A stretch of DNA of 64,000 nucleotides from Cupriavidus cauae (GCF_008632125.1 NZ_VWRN01000074.1:34409-98408); one strand, 5' to 3'. Shown: positions 16,335-27,613, numbered from the stretch's first letter. Notes: generated from the sequence alone by a model not told the origin. Numbers and translations: made by a program.

Positions 16335-18740
16335 CTAGAACAGTCCCAGCTGCCGGCTGACCACGTTGTCGAAGGCGTCGCCGACGAAGGGCAGGATCGC
16401 GTCGGCGACCGGCTGCAGCTGCCGGCTCAGGTAGTGGTCGTAGTCGATCGGGGCCCGGCGGACCTCCAGCGGTTCCGGCCCCGCGATCGTCATCACGTAC
16501 TGGATCCACGCGCCCTGCCGGTATTGCAGCGGCCGGCCACGCTCGCGATTGAAGTCGTCGGCCACGCGCGCCGCCCGCACATGCGGCGGCACATTGCGCT
16601 GGTAGTCGTCGAGCTGCCGGCGCAGGCGCTTGCGATAGACCAGCAGCGCATCGAGCTCGCCGCGCAGCAGCCTGGCGACGTACTCGCGCACATAGTCCGC
16701 ATACGGCTCGCCCTGGAAGACGCGCCGATACAGCTCCTGCTGGAAGGCCTGCGCCAGCGGCGACCAGTCCGTGCGCACCGCCTCCAGCCCCTTGAACACC
16801 ATCTGCTCGCTGCCGTCCGCGCCGCGCACCAGGCCCGCATAGCGCTTCTTGCTGCCGTCCTCGGCGCCGCGCACGGTGGGCATCAGGAAACGCCGGTAGT
16901 GGGTCTCGTACTGGATCTCCAGCGCGCTGTCCAGCCCGTAGGCCTCGCGCAGGTGCTCGCGCCACCAGTCGTTGATGTGCGCGACCAGCTCGCGCCCGAT
17001 GCGGTCCGCCTCCTCGTCGGCGTGGTGGCGGCCCAGCGCGACGAAAGTCGAATCGGTATCGCCGTAGATCACCGTATAGCCGCGCCCCTCGACCAGCTCG
17101 CGCGTCCTGCGCATGATCTCGTGGCCGCGCATCGTGATCGACGAGGCCAGCCGCGCATCGAAGAAACGGCAGCCGGTCGAGCCCAGCACCCCGTAGAACG
17201 CGTTCATGATGATCTTCAGCGCCTGCGACAGCGGCTTGTTGCCGTCGCGCTTGGCGGCGTCGCGCCCCTGCCAGATCTCGGCGACGATGGCCGGCAGCGC
17301 GTGGCTGTCGCGCGAGAAGCGCGCGCCGCGAAAGCCCGGCACGGTCTGCGCCGGATCGGCGCTGTGCATGCCCTCCACCAGTCCGACCGGATCGATCAGG
17401 AAGGTGCGGATGATCGACGGATACAGGCTCTTGTAGTCGAGCACCAGCACCGAGTCGTACAGCCCCGGGCGCGAATCCATCACGAAGCCGCCGGGACTGG
17501 CCTCTTCCGGCTGGTCGCCCAGGTTCGGCGCCACATAGCCGAGCCGATGCATGCGCGGCAGATACAGATGCGTGAAGGCCGCCACCGAGCCGCCACTGCG
17601 ATCGGCCTCGAGGCCGGTGACGGTGGCGCGGTCCAGCAGGAACTGCAGCAGCTCGGCCTTGTGGAAGATGCGCGTGACCAGCTCGCAATCCTTCAGGTTG
17701 TAGCGGGCCAGCGCCGCCTTGTCCGTGGCGAACATGCGGTCGATCGCATCCATCCGGTCGTACGGATCGTCGATGTCCTTGCCCTCGCCGAGCAGCGAAC
17801 GCGCGACGAATTCGAGGCTGAACGAGGCGAAGCTCCAGGTCGCCGAGCGCATCGCCTCGATGCCGTCGATGATCAGGCGTCCGGGCAGCGCGGCGAAGTA
17901 GTGATGCTCGCGCGTGCCGTGCTGGCGCCATTCGAGCGGCGCGCCGCCGCGGCCCAGGCGCAGCGGCACCTTCAACTGCTCGGCATGCTGGCGCAGCACG
18001 CGCAGGTCGAACTGCACCAGGTTCCAGCCGATGATCGCGTCGGGGTCGTGGCGGTCGAACCAGGCGATCAGCCGATGCAGCATGTCGGCCGGGTTGTCGC
18101 AGTATTCGAGGTGGAAATCGACGCCGGGATCGAGGCGGGGATCGACGCGGGAATCCTGCGTGCCGGCATCGCTGCCGGTCGGCGGACCGAGCATCAGCAC
18201 CGTGCGATCGCCGCAGCCTTCCAGCGCGATCGAATAGAGATCGCCCTGCATGCTGGTCTCGATATCCAGCGACACGCAGCGCAGCTGGGGGCGATAGCTG
18301 GCGGCGGGCCGGATCTGCACGTCGACCAGCGCGCCGTCCGCATCGGGCCGCCCGGAAAACTGCACCGGCGCGGTGATGAAGCGCTCCATCAGGTAGCGCT
18401 CGGGCGGACGGATGTCGGCCTCGTAGACATCGATGCCGGCCTGCCGCAGCGTCTTCTCGATGCGCAGAAGGTGCCGGTAGTGGCGGCAATAGACGCCGGT
18501 GACCGGACGCAGCCGGAAGTCCTTCAGCGCCAGCGGCTTGAGGTCAACCTGGGGCTCGCCGCGCAGCAAGGCATCGGCGCGCGGCTGCTGTTCCTCGGGA
18601 ATGAAGGCGACGCACGGCTGCGGCGGCAGGCGCAGGCGCCGCGGACCGTCATCGGTGGCCAACCAGATTTCGATCTCGGTGCCGGCCGGCGTGTCGTGCC
18701 AATGGCGGGTCAGGATGAAGCCGTGCTGCGGCGGGACCAC
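16335..18740 (-). CDS. polB: DNA polymerase II (family B)
   Basis: A family B, damage-inducible polymerase used in replication restart and lesion bypass. Exonuclease motif DIETS is at about residues 159-163. Polymerase motifs are present: DYKSLYPSII (motif A), KIIMNAFYGVLGS (motif B) and YGDTDST at about residue 557 (motif C). At 801 residues it matches family length. No in-frame ATG precedes the conserved QHGFILTRHW; the best start is GTG at 18740. An 11-bp tandem array lies upstream, and no LexA box of the usual form was found near the start. Confidence 0.95.
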   Translation of the reverse strand: MVPPQHGFILTRHWHDTPAGTEIEIWLATDDGPRRLRLPPQPCVAFIPEEQQPRADALLRGEPQVDLKPLALKDFRLRPVTGVYCRHYRHLLRIEKTLRQAGIDVYEADIRPPERYLMERFITAPVQFSGRPDADGALVDVQIRPAASYRPQLRCVSLDIETSMQGDLYSIALEGCGDRTVLMLGPPTGSDAGTQDSRVDPRLDPGVDFHLEYCDNPADMLHRLIAWFDRHDPDAIIGWNLVQFDLRVLRQHAEQLKVPLRLGRGGAPLEWRQHGTREHHYFAALPGRLIIDGIEAMRSATWSFASFSLEFVARSLLGEGKDIDDPYDRMDAIDRMFATDKAALARYNLKDCELVTRIFHKAELLQFLLDRATVTGLEADRSGGSVAAFTHLYLPRMHRLGYVAPNLGDQPEEASPGGFVMDSRPGLYDSVLVLDYKSLYPSIIRTFLIDPVGLVEGMHSADPAQTVPGFRGARFSRDSHALPAIVAEIWQGRDAAKRDGNKPLSQALKIIMNAFYGVLGSTGCRFFDARLASSITMRGHEIMRRTRELVEGRGYTVIYGDTDSTFVALGRHHADEEADRIGRELVAHINDWWREHLREAYGLDSALEIQYETHYRRFLMPTVRGAEDGSKKRYAGLVRGADGSEQMVFKGLEAVRTDWSPLAQAFQQELYRRVFQGEPYADYVREYVARLLRGELDALLVYRKRLRRQLDDYQRNVPPHVRAARVADDFNRERGRPLQYRQGAWIQYVMTIAGPEPLEVRRAPIDYDHYLSRQLQPVADAILPFVGDAFDNVVSRQLGLF

Positions 18741-18840
18741 GGTGGGGTGTCGGGGAATGGTCGGAATCTGGACGTCGCCGGCGCATGCGGCCGGGGATCG
18801 GCGGCGAGTCTAACATGCGGCCTCGCCGGTCGAGGGACGC

Positions 18841-19030
18841 TGACCTGCCGCTCACCTGCCGCTCACCTGCCGCTCACCCCCCGCTCACCCCCCGCTCACC
18901 CCCCGCTCACCCCCCGCTCACCCGCCGCTCACCCGCCGCTCGCCTGCCGCTCACCCCCCGCTCACCCGCCGCTCGCCCGCCGCTTACCTGCCTCTTACCT
19001 GCCTCTTACCTGCCGCTTACCTGCCGCTTA
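18841..19030 (-). repeat. 11-bp tandem array anchored on the CPBP gene stop codon
   Basis: Seventeen units at exact 11-bp spacing from the gene's TAA (19028-19030) back to 18852. In the stop-codon column, read on the minus strand, five units have TAA (including the gene's own), ten have TGA and two have CGA. A typical unit on the minus strand is TAAGCGGCAGG or TGAGCGGGGGG. The array also lies upstream of polB. Confidence 0.92.
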
Positions 19031-19819
19031 CCCGCCGACCATCGCGGCCAGCGTCAGGTGCGCCACGACATGGGCGACGATCGCCGCTTCCAGGCCGTAG
19101 CGCCAGAACAGGAAGCCCGCGATCACGCCGAAGGCCGCGTTGGCCCCGGTCAGATGCAGCACCACCGGCCACGCCAGCGGTCCGGCCAAGCCTGCCGCGG
19201 CGGGCAGATGCGCGAGCCCGAACACCACGGCGCTGAGCGCGATCGCGATCCAGAACAGCCCCGCGCCGGGGTTGGCGGCACCGCGTCGGAATACGCGCCA
19301 CAGCGCCCACACCAGCAGGCTCATCAGTCCCCATCGGACCAGGACTTCCTCGGTCACGCCGCCGTACAGCAGCCGCACGGCCAGTGGCATCGTCGCGCCG
19401 TGAATCGGCGCCGCCGCTTGCGGCGCGGTCGCGATCAAACCCCACAGCAATACGCCGGCAAGCAGGCCTCCTATCAAGCCCGGCAAGCACTGCGGACGCA
19501 ACGCGCCCCACGGCGCCCGGCCCGCCGCCAGCTCGGCCATGGCCGGCGCCTGCAGCCCGGCCTTGCCGGCGAGCCGGGCACCGGCGAAGGCCGCCAGCGC
19601 GAGCAACAGCGCGCTCTGCACGCCGCTGGCCACGCCCACCACCCACATCGGCACGGGAAGGACCTGGTGCTGCAGCAGCACCGGCACGCCCAGCCAGGCC
19701 ATGACGATCACGCCGGGAAGGCCGGCACACCAGGTCAGCAGAAATAGGCGGCGGTTCAGGGTTCGCTGAGCGGTCCGCTCGGGGATTGGCTTCGTGTCGA
19801 TCGCTTGGGTCTGCATCAT
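19028..19819 (-). CDS. CPBP-family intramembrane metalloprotease
   Basis: A 263-residue polytopic membrane protein of the CPBP (CAAX protease and bacteriocin-processing, Abi) family. Signature motifs are GVTEEVLVRWG (EExxxR), FGLAHLP (FxxxH) and the third His motif near LEAAIVAHVVAHL, which together bind the catalytic zinc. Six or more hydrophobic segments are visible. The start ATG at 19819 overlaps the stop of the upstream KTSC gene (ATGA), so the two are likely co-translated. Substrate unknown. Confidence 0.9.
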   Translation of the reverse strand: MMQTQAIDTKPIPERTAQRTLNRRLFLLTWCAGLPGVIVMAWLGVPVLLQHQVLPVPMWVVGVASGVQSALLLALAAFAGARLAGKAGLQAPAMAELAAGRAPWGALRPQCLPGLIGGLLAGVLLWGLIATAPQAAAPIHGATMPLAVRLLYGGVTEEVLVRWGLMSLLVWALWRVFRRGAANPGAGLFWIAIALSAVVFGLAHLPAAAGLAGPLAWPVVLHLTGANAAFGVIAGFLFWRYGLEAAIVAHVVAHLTLAAMVGG

Positions 19820-20034
19820 GGTTCGTGGATGGACTCGTATTCGTAGGCGCCCAGGATGTAGTCGTTGAAGTATCCGCCCTTGGAGTCGGCGTCCATGAAA
19901 TCGCGGTACACGCTGGCCGGGACGTCGAGATAGTGGTAGAGCTTGCCGCTGACGAACTCGATGCCGAGCACGCGCTTGCGGTAGTCGTAGCCGATGGCGG
20001 CCACGACGGACGATTCGACGGGATCGAAGTGCAT
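19816..20034 (-). CDS. KTSC-domain small protein
   Basis: A 72-residue protein matching the KTSC domain: SSVVAAIGYDYRKRVLGIEF, then YHYLDVPASVYRDFMDADSKGGYFN. KTSC domains occur alone or next to lysyl-tRNA-synthetase-like proteins; function is not established. The ATG at 20034 begins with the conserved MHFDPVES. It overlaps the CPBP start by 4 bp. A 12-bp tandem array lies directly upstream. Confidence 0.85.
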   Translation of the reverse strand: MHFDPVESSVVAAIGYDYRKRVLGIEFVSGKLYHYLDVPASVYRDFMDADSKGGYFNDYILGAYEYESIHEP

Positions 20035-20049
20035 GGCTGTCGTTCTCAT

Positions 20050-20121
20050 CCGGTGCCGAAGGCAGTGCTCAAGCCGGTGCTCAGGCCAGTGCTGAAGCCA
20101 ATGACGGAGCCGATGCCGGAG
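20050..20121 (-). repeat. 12-bp tandem array upstream of the KTSC gene
   Basis: Six exact-length units, for example CCGGTGCCGAAG, GCAGTGCTCAAG, CCGGTGCTCAGG, CCAGTGCTGAAG. It fills the space between the tRNA/rpoD terminator and the KTSC start, so any KTSC promoter must lie in or beside it. It does not follow a protein stop codon. Confidence 0.8.
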
Positions 20122-20128
20122 CACCAAC

Positions 20129-20162
20129 AAAAAGGGGTTACGCTTGCACGTAACCCCTTTTT
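20129..20162 (-). terminator. Rho-independent terminator after tRNA-Ile2
   Basis: AAAAGGGGTTACG pairs with CGTAACCCCTTTT around the loop CTTGCA, with T-runs on both strands. It closes the rpoD-tRNA transcription unit. Confidence 0.9.
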
Positions 20163-20169
20163 ACTACAG

Positions 20170-20248
20170 TGGTGGGCCTCCCGTGAGTCGAACACGGCAC
20201 CAATGGATTATGAGTCCACTGCTCTAACCAGGCATGAGCTAGAGGCCC
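20170..20248 (-). tRNA. tRNA-Ile2 (anticodon CAU, lysidine-modified)
   Basis: A complete cloverleaf with encoded CCA. Acceptor GGGCCTC pairs with GAGGCCC; D-stem GCTC/GAGC; anticodon stem GTGGA/TCCAT with loop CTCATAA; T-arm CCGTG-TTCGACT-CACGG. The CAU anticodon alone would suggest Met. The variable loop and T-arm (TTGGTG then TTCGACT) resemble tRNA-Ile2 of beta-proteobacteria, in which TilS converts C34 to lysidine so it reads AUA. It lies 61 bp after the rpoD stop and 8 bp before a strong terminator, so it is probably co-transcribed with rpoD. Confidence 0.88.
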
Positions 20249-20309
20249 CAAAAACCGATCCCAATAGCCGCCGCACCATGGATGCTTGCCGGCCATCAGG
20301 GCAGTTCTA

Positions 20310-22889
<2,580 letters not shown>

Positions 22890-22945
22890 TGGCACGCTCA
22901 CTTTCACCAGAACTGGAGAGAAAGATTTCGCAATCCAAACCGGCT

Positions 22946-22998
22946 ATTGTAGCACGTCGCCACTAGCCGGCCTTCCCGACAGGTGAGGTTTTCACCTG
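22946..22998. promoter_or_regulatory. Possible rpoD promoter -10 and inverted repeat in the dnaG-rpoD gap
   Basis: On the minus strand TACAAT (22946-22951) is a good -10 for rpoD, though no clear -35 stands 17 bp away. The inverted repeat CAGGTGA-N5-TCACCTG at 22980-22998 may be an operator or a weak dnaG terminator. No other feature was seen in the 207-bp gap. Confidence 0.35.
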
Positions 22999-23096
22999 AA
23001 AAATCAAGGCTTAAGCCCAAAACCGACGGACTTTTGCCCAGTTTGTTGCCACTTGGCCGCGTACCTGTCTCCGGTATGGCGGCCGAATTCCGTTTT

Positions 23097-24908
23097 TCAA
23101 CCAAGGCGCTTGCGCCGGTGGATCTCCGCGATCAGCCAGCGCATGCGCGTCTTGCCCGCCTCGTCCGCGGTGCCGTTCTCGATCGCGGACTGCAGCTGCG
23201 TCAACTCGCGCTGCAGCGGCTCGACCAGCAGCTTGGCGATCGCCGCGTCGAACTCCAGCGTCGCCGGCTCCTCGTCGATGTCCTCGCGCAGCACGCCCGC
23301 GCGCACATTGGCATAGACGTCGGCAAACGGCGACTGCGCCAGCTGCTCGCTGAAGGCGGCGAAGTTGACCTCGCCCTGCAGGGCGTCGCAGCTCGCCACC
23401 AGATGGGCCAGCACTTCGGAGCCGCCGGTATCGGCATCGAGCAGCAACGCACGCGCGTCGTCGTCGAGCCGCGCCGACAGCGCCGGATAGCGCATCAGCA
23501 GCTGCAGCACACGCTGTTCCAGTCCCGCCGGTGCCTGCCGGCGTGCCCGCGCACGCGGCTGGGCGAAGCGGCCGACCCGCGCGGCGTCGCTGCCCAGACC
23601 GCACACCGCCTCGATCTCGGCCGGCGTGGTACCGGTGGCCTCGGCGAGCTCGCGCACGATCTGCAGGCGCAGGCCGCCAGGCGGCATCGCCTTGAGCAGC
23701 GGCTTGGCCTCGTACTGCGCACGCGCCCGGCCTTCCGGCTGCCGCAGGTCCTGCTCCTCGGTCACGCATTGCAGCAGGAAGCGCGACAGCGGCATCGCAT
23801 CGCGCACCTGGGCGGCGAAGGCCTCGGTGCCTTCTTCGCGGACGTAGCTGTCGGGGTCGTGCTCGGCGGGCAGGAACAGGAAGCGGATGGTCTTGTTGTC
23901 GGCGACGTAGGGCAGGCACGCCTCCAGCGCACGGCGCGCGGCGCGGCGCCCGGCGGCATCGCCGTCGAACGAGAACACCACCGCGTCGGTCTGGCGCAGC
24001 AGCTTCTGCACATGCACGGGGGTACAGGCGGTGCCCAGCGTGGCCACCGCATTGGCGAAACCCAGTTGAGCCAGCGCCACCACATCCATATAGCCTTCGA
24101 CCACCAGCACATAGCCGGTTTCCCGGATCGCATGCCGCGCCTCGAACAGCCCGTACAGCTCGGTGCCCTTGCTGAACAGCGGCGTTTCGGGCGAATTCAG
24201 ATACTTGGGCTCGCCCTGCCCCATCACGCGGCCGCCGAAGCCGATCACCTGTCCCTTGGTATTGCGGATCGGGAACATGATGCGATCGCGGAAGCGGTCG
24301 TAGCGGCGCGGCTTGCCGTCGGCGTCGCGCTTTTCGCTCTCGATCAGCAGCCCCGCCTCGATCAGCGGGCCCGCAATCGCATCGTCGCGATAGCTGCCGA
24401 ACACCGACTCCAGGCCCTGCCAATCGTCCGGCGCATAGCCCAGGCCGAACTGGGCGGCGATCTCGCCCGTCAGGCCGCGGCCCTTCAGGTACTGGATCGC
24501 CGTCGGCGCCCCGCGCAACTGGCGGCGATAGAACTCGCCGGCCCGCGTCATCGCGTCGGACAGCGCCAGCGACTTCGCCTGCTGCTCGGCACGCTGGGCC
24601 GGCGGCAACCGGTCGCGCTCCTCGGGCACGCTGAGGCCGACCGACTGCGCCAGTTCGCGCACCGCATCGGGATAGCTCTGCCCGGAGTACTCCATCAGGA
24701 AGCCGATGGCCGACCCATGCGCGCCGCAGCCGAAGCAATGGTAGAACTGCTTGGCCGGCGATACTGTGAACGATGGTGACTTCTCGTTATGGAAGGGGCA
24801 CAGCCCCATGAAGTTCGCGCCTCCCTTCTTCAGCTGGACATACTTGCCCACCACATCGACGATATCGACGCGGTTCAGCAGGTCCTGAATGAAGGATTGC
24901 GGAATCAC
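23097..24908 (-). CDS. dnaG: DNA primase
   Basis: Primase that makes RNA primers at the replication fork. CHC2 zinc-binding domain at about residues 35-65 (LCPFHNEKSPSFTV then YHCFGCGAHG); the TOPRIM catalytic domain follows (VVEGYMDVVALAQLG, then FSFDGDAAGRRA); the C-terminal part is the DnaB helicase-binding domain (LIAEIHRRKRLG). At 603 residues it matches family length. It sits between yqeY and rpoD, the classic macromolecular-synthesis operon order. Confidence 0.97.
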   Translation of the reverse strand: MIPQSFIQDLLNRVDIVDVVGKYVQLKKGGANFMGLCPFHNEKSPSFTVSPAKQFYHCFGCGAHGSAIGFLMEYSGQSYPDAVRELAQSVGLSVPEERDRLPPAQRAEQQAKSLALSDAMTRAGEFYRRQLRGAPTAIQYLKGRGLTGEIAAQFGLGYAPDDWQGLESVFGSYRDDAIAGPLIEAGLLIESEKRDADGKPRRYDRFRDRIMFPIRNTKGQVIGFGGRVMGQGEPKYLNSPETPLFSKGTELYGLFEARHAIRETGYVLVVEGYMDVVALAQLGFANAVATLGTACTPVHVQKLLRQTDAVVFSFDGDAAGRRAARRALEACLPYVADNKTIRFLFLPAEHDPDSYVREEGTEAFAAQVRDAMPLSRFLLQCVTEEQDLRQPEGRARAQYEAKPLLKAMPPGGLRLQIVRELAEATGTTPAEIEAVCGLGSDAARVGRFAQPRARARRQAPAGLEQRVLQLLMRYPALSARLDDDARALLLDADTGGSEVLAHLVASCDALQGEVNFAAFSEQLAQSPFADVYANVRAGVLREDIDEEPATLEFDAAIAKLLVEPLQRELTQLQSAIENGTADEAGKTRMRWLIAEIHRRKRLG

Positions 24909-25134
24909 CCGGTTGGCCGTCCTGACGACGCGGCCGCCGCAAACCTCGGGCAGCCCTTGTAGAAATGCAAGCCGGGCGGTGTTCCACCCGGCGAAGTGTG
25001 AAATTATTGTAGTGCGTCGATCGCAGCTTGCCAGAAATTTGTGACTATATTGCCACTATGCTGTGCCGCGGCATGCGATCGCACCGGCGCCGCGCCCGAC
25101 TTGCCAGCGCTGTTTGCCGCACTACCTGCCGGCG
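24909..25134. other. yqeY-dnaG gap
   Basis: A 226-bp gap. Near its dnaG end is a G+C-rich imperfect hairpin (minus strand GCCGGGTGG...CACCGCCCGGC, about 24975-24997), perhaps a processing or attenuation site between yqeY and dnaG. No small gene was found. Confidence 0.3.
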
Positions 25135-25584
25135 CTACTTGCCGGTCAACGCGGCCTTGACCTGGGCCGACACGGCGCTCATATCGGCGCGGCCCGCCAG
25201 CCGGCCTTTCAGCAGGGCCATGACCCTGCCCATGTCCTGCGGGCCCGCGGCGCCGCTCTCGGCGACCGCCTTGGCGACTTCGGCCGCCACCTCATCCCCG
25301 GACAGCGCGGCCGGCATGTAGACCTGCAGCACTTCGACCTCGGCGCTCTCCTTGTCGACCAGATCGGTGCGGCCGGCCTGCTGGAACTGCGAGATCGAAT
25401 CCTTGCGCTGCTTGATCAGCTTTTCGACCACCGCCAGCACGGCGGCATCGTCCAGCTCCGTCCGCTCGTCGACCTCGCGCTGCTTGATCGCCGCCAGCAG
25501 CAGCCGGATCGTGCCGAGCCGCTCGGACTCGCGCGCCCGCATGGCGGCCTTCATGTCATCGCTGATTCGTTGCTTGAGGGACAT
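25135..25584 (-). CDS. yqeY: GatB/YqeY-family protein
   Basis: A 149-residue YqeY protein, homologous to the C-terminal tRNA-binding part of GatB and thought to bind tRNA; the exact role is open. Typical features are the start MSLKQRISDDMKAAMRARES, the EVLQVYMPAALSGDEV segment and the C-terminal GRADMSAVSAQVKAALTGK. Position between rpsU and dnaG is conserved in Burkholderiales. ATG at 25584 is the family start. Confidence 0.95.
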   Translation of the reverse strand: MSLKQRISDDMKAAMRARESERLGTIRLLLAAIKQREVDERTELDDAAVLAVVEKLIKQRKDSISQFQQAGRTDLVDKESAEVEVLQVYMPAALSGDEVAAEVAKAVAESGAAGPQDMGRVMALLKGRLAGRADMSAVSAQVKAALTGK

Positions 25585-25736
25585 GGCAATCTTTCCAGGT
25601 GAACTCGTCAGCACAAAACCGCGACGAGCGAGGGCGGACAGGGAAGCGCAGCACCAACACAAAAACCCGCCGGAGCAAGGCCCACAGCGGGTCGGGATGC
25701 TGACGCGGAAAGGCGATCAGCCGATCGACTGGTCGA

Positions 25737-25949
25737 TCAGTACAGCTTCTTCGGCAGCATCTGGCTGCGAATGCGCTTGTAGTGGCGCTTCACCGCCGCT
25801 GCCTTCTTGCGCTTCCGCTCTGCCGTCGGCTTTTCATAAAACTCGCGCGCCCGCAGTTCAGTAATCAAACCGTTCTTTTCAATGGTGCGCTTGAAACGAC
25901 GCATTGCAACTTCAAACGGCTCGTTTTCTTTGAGGCGAATCGTGGTCAT
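25737..25949 (-). CDS. rpsU: Small ribosomal subunit protein bS21
   Basis: The complete 70-residue bS21, which lies near the 16S anti-Shine-Dalgarno end and aids initiation. Typical sequence: MTTIRLKENEPFEVAMRRFK and the basic tail KKAAAVKRHYKRIRSQMLPKKLY. It is the first gene of rpsU-yqeY-dnaG-rpoD. The leader before the ATG has no AGGAG-type site; instead it reads CTCCTTTTTTGGCAC, which resembles the anti-Shine-Dalgarno strand. Confidence 0.98.
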   Translation of the reverse strand: MTTIRLKENEPFEVAMRRFKRTIEKNGLITELRAREFYEKPTAERKRKKAAAVKRHYKRIRSQMLPKKLY

Positions 25950-26046
25950 GTGCCAAAAAAGGAGTTAGCGGTTTTACGAAGACTTGGAGTCTAGCACGAA
26001 ATCCGTCAAGCGTACCAGTTTACTTCGCGGCCGGGTTGCTTTTCGG

Positions 26047-26172
26047 CGGGTTTAGTTCGCGGCGGGTTTAGTTCGCGGCGGGTTTAGTTCGCGGCGGGCT
26101 CAGTTCGGGGCGGGTTCAGTTGGCGGCGGGTTCAGTTGGCGGCGGGTTCAGTTGGCGGCGGGTCTGGTCCGC
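26047..26172 (-). repeat. 16-bp tandem array between the BaiN-type gene and rpsU
   Basis: Eight units of 16 bp, e.g. GCGGCGGGTTTAGTTC and GCGGCGGGTTCAGTTG on the plus strand. On the minus strand each of the units at 26052, 26068 and 26084 carries TAA, and those at 26100, 26116, 26132 and 26148 carry TGA, in a fixed column. The column is 5 bp out of phase with the TAA of the upstream gene at 26175. The array lies upstream of the rpsU promoter region. Confidence 0.85.
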
Positions 26173-26174
26173 AA

Positions 26175-27497
26175 TTACGTCGAAGACGCGACCCCATCGC
26201 CGGATGCCTGGGCCACGGCCCGTACGTTCTCGGCCACCGCCTTGCCGGCCGCGACACCGGACGCCCAGGCCCACTGGAAATTGTAGCCACCGAGCCACCC
26301 GGTGACGTCAACCACCTCGCCGATGAAGTACAGGTTCGGCACCGAGCGCGCCATCATCGTGCTGGACGACAGCGCGCGCGTATCGACCCCGCCGCGCGTG
26401 ACCTCGGCCTTGCGGTAGCCCTCGGTGCCGGACGGCACCAGCTGCCAGCGGTTCAGCGCCTCGCCCAGCTTGCGCAGCGCCTTGTCGGGCAGATCGTGCG
26501 GCAGCCTGGCGGCGTCCAGCCCTGCCGCCTGGCACCAGGCGTCGGCCAGCCGTGCCGGCATGCGCGCGGCCAGCAGATTGCCAAGATGCTTGCGGGTGCC
26601 GTTCTTGGCCTCCAGCAGCCAGGCCGCCGCGTCCTCGCCCTCGAACAGGTCGATGGTGATCGGCGTGCCGGGGCGCCAGTAGCTGGAGATCTGCAGCACC
26701 GCCGGGCCGGACAGCCCGCGGTGGGTCCACAGCAGATCCTCGCGGAATGCGCCGGCCTCCTTGCCCTTGCCGGTGGCGATATCGACTTCCTTGGACAAAC
26801 CTGCCAGCGGCGCGAACGGCTGCCAGGCGGCCCCATCGAAGGTCAACGGCACCAGCGCCGGCCGGGTTTCCACGATCGGCAAGCCGAACTGGCGAGCGAT
26901 CCGGTAGCCGAAGTCGGTGGCGCCGATCTTCGGGATCGACAGCCCGCCGGTCGCGACGACCAGGGCGCCCGCGCGCAACGGGCCGTCGGGCGTCAGCAGC
27001 AGGAAATCGTCGCCTTCGCGCCGGACCTCGGCGACCGTGCAGCCGGTGCGCCAGTGCACCTGCCCCGCGCCGCACTCGGCGCGCAGCATCTCGATGACCT
27101 GCTCGGCGCTGTCGTTGCAGAACAGCTGGCCGCGGTGCTTCTCGTGCCAGTCGATCTGATGGCGCCGCATCAGCGCGAGAAAGTCCTGCGGCGTATAGCG
27201 CGCCAGCGCCGAGCGGCAGAAATGCGGGTTGTTGGACAGGTAGTTCGCGGGACCGGCATGCAGATTGGTGAAATTGCAGCGCCCGCCGCCGGAGATGCGG
27301 ATCTTCTCGGCGAGCCGCGTGGCATGGTCGATCAGCACCACGCGGGCGCCCTGCTGGCCGGCGACCGCGGCGCACATCATTCCCGCCGCCCCGGCGCCGA
27401 GCACGGCGACGTCGTAGCGCCCGGCCCGGGACGATGACGACGGCTGGCGCGATAATGGGCGCGCCGATGGGGGCACTGCTGGGTGCGACTGTGGCAT
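26175..27497 (-). CDS. BaiN/HI0933-family FAD-dependent oxidoreductase
   Basis: A 440-residue flavoprotein of the HI0933/BaiN family (also seen as YhiN). The FAD-binding Rossmann motif is VAVLGAGAAGMMCA near residue 30; the family motif KIRISGGGRCNFTN follows, and the C-terminal FAD motif is YFIGEVVDVTGWLGGYNFQ. Reactions are known for few members. The ATG at 27497 gives a Pro/Ser-rich leader of about 25 residues. It is divergent from tsaD with a 116-bp shared promoter region. Confidence 0.92.
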   Translation of the reverse strand: MPQSHPAVPPSARPLSRQPSSSSRAGRYDVAVLGAGAAGMMCAAVAGQQGARVVLIDHATRLAEKIRISGGGRCNFTNLHAGPANYLSNNPHFCRSALARYTPQDFLALMRRHQIDWHEKHRGQLFCNDSAEQVIEMLRAECGAGQVHWRTGCTVAEVRREGDDFLLLTPDGPLRAGALVVATGGLSIPKIGATDFGYRIARQFGLPIVETRPALVPLTFDGAAWQPFAPLAGLSKEVDIATGKGKEAGAFREDLLWTHRGLSGPAVLQISSYWRPGTPITIDLFEGEDAAAWLLEAKNGTRKHLGNLLAARMPARLADAWCQAAGLDAARLPHDLPDKALRKLGEALNRWQLVPSGTEGYRKAEVTRGGVDTRALSSSTMMARSVPNLYFIGEVVDVTGWLGGYNFQWAWASGVAAGKAVAENVRAVAQASGDGVASST

Positions 27498-27613
27498 GAC
27501 TGTCCTGCTGGAGAATCGGCGATTGTAGCGAAAAGCGGGCAATGGCCTGCTGTGCTACCCTCACAGGCTTTGCCCCGCAGCAACCTCGGGACTCCTGGAC
27601 CCCGCCTTACACC

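Noticed and set aside
18841..19030. CRISPR-like array
   Set aside because: Units of 11 bp are contiguous with no spacers, and no cas genes are present; it is a tandem repeat. The same applies to the other arrays.
16434..19100. Open frame of 888 codons on the plus strand opposite polB
   Set aside because: Antisense shadow of polB; it runs through the 11-bp array without domain signatures.
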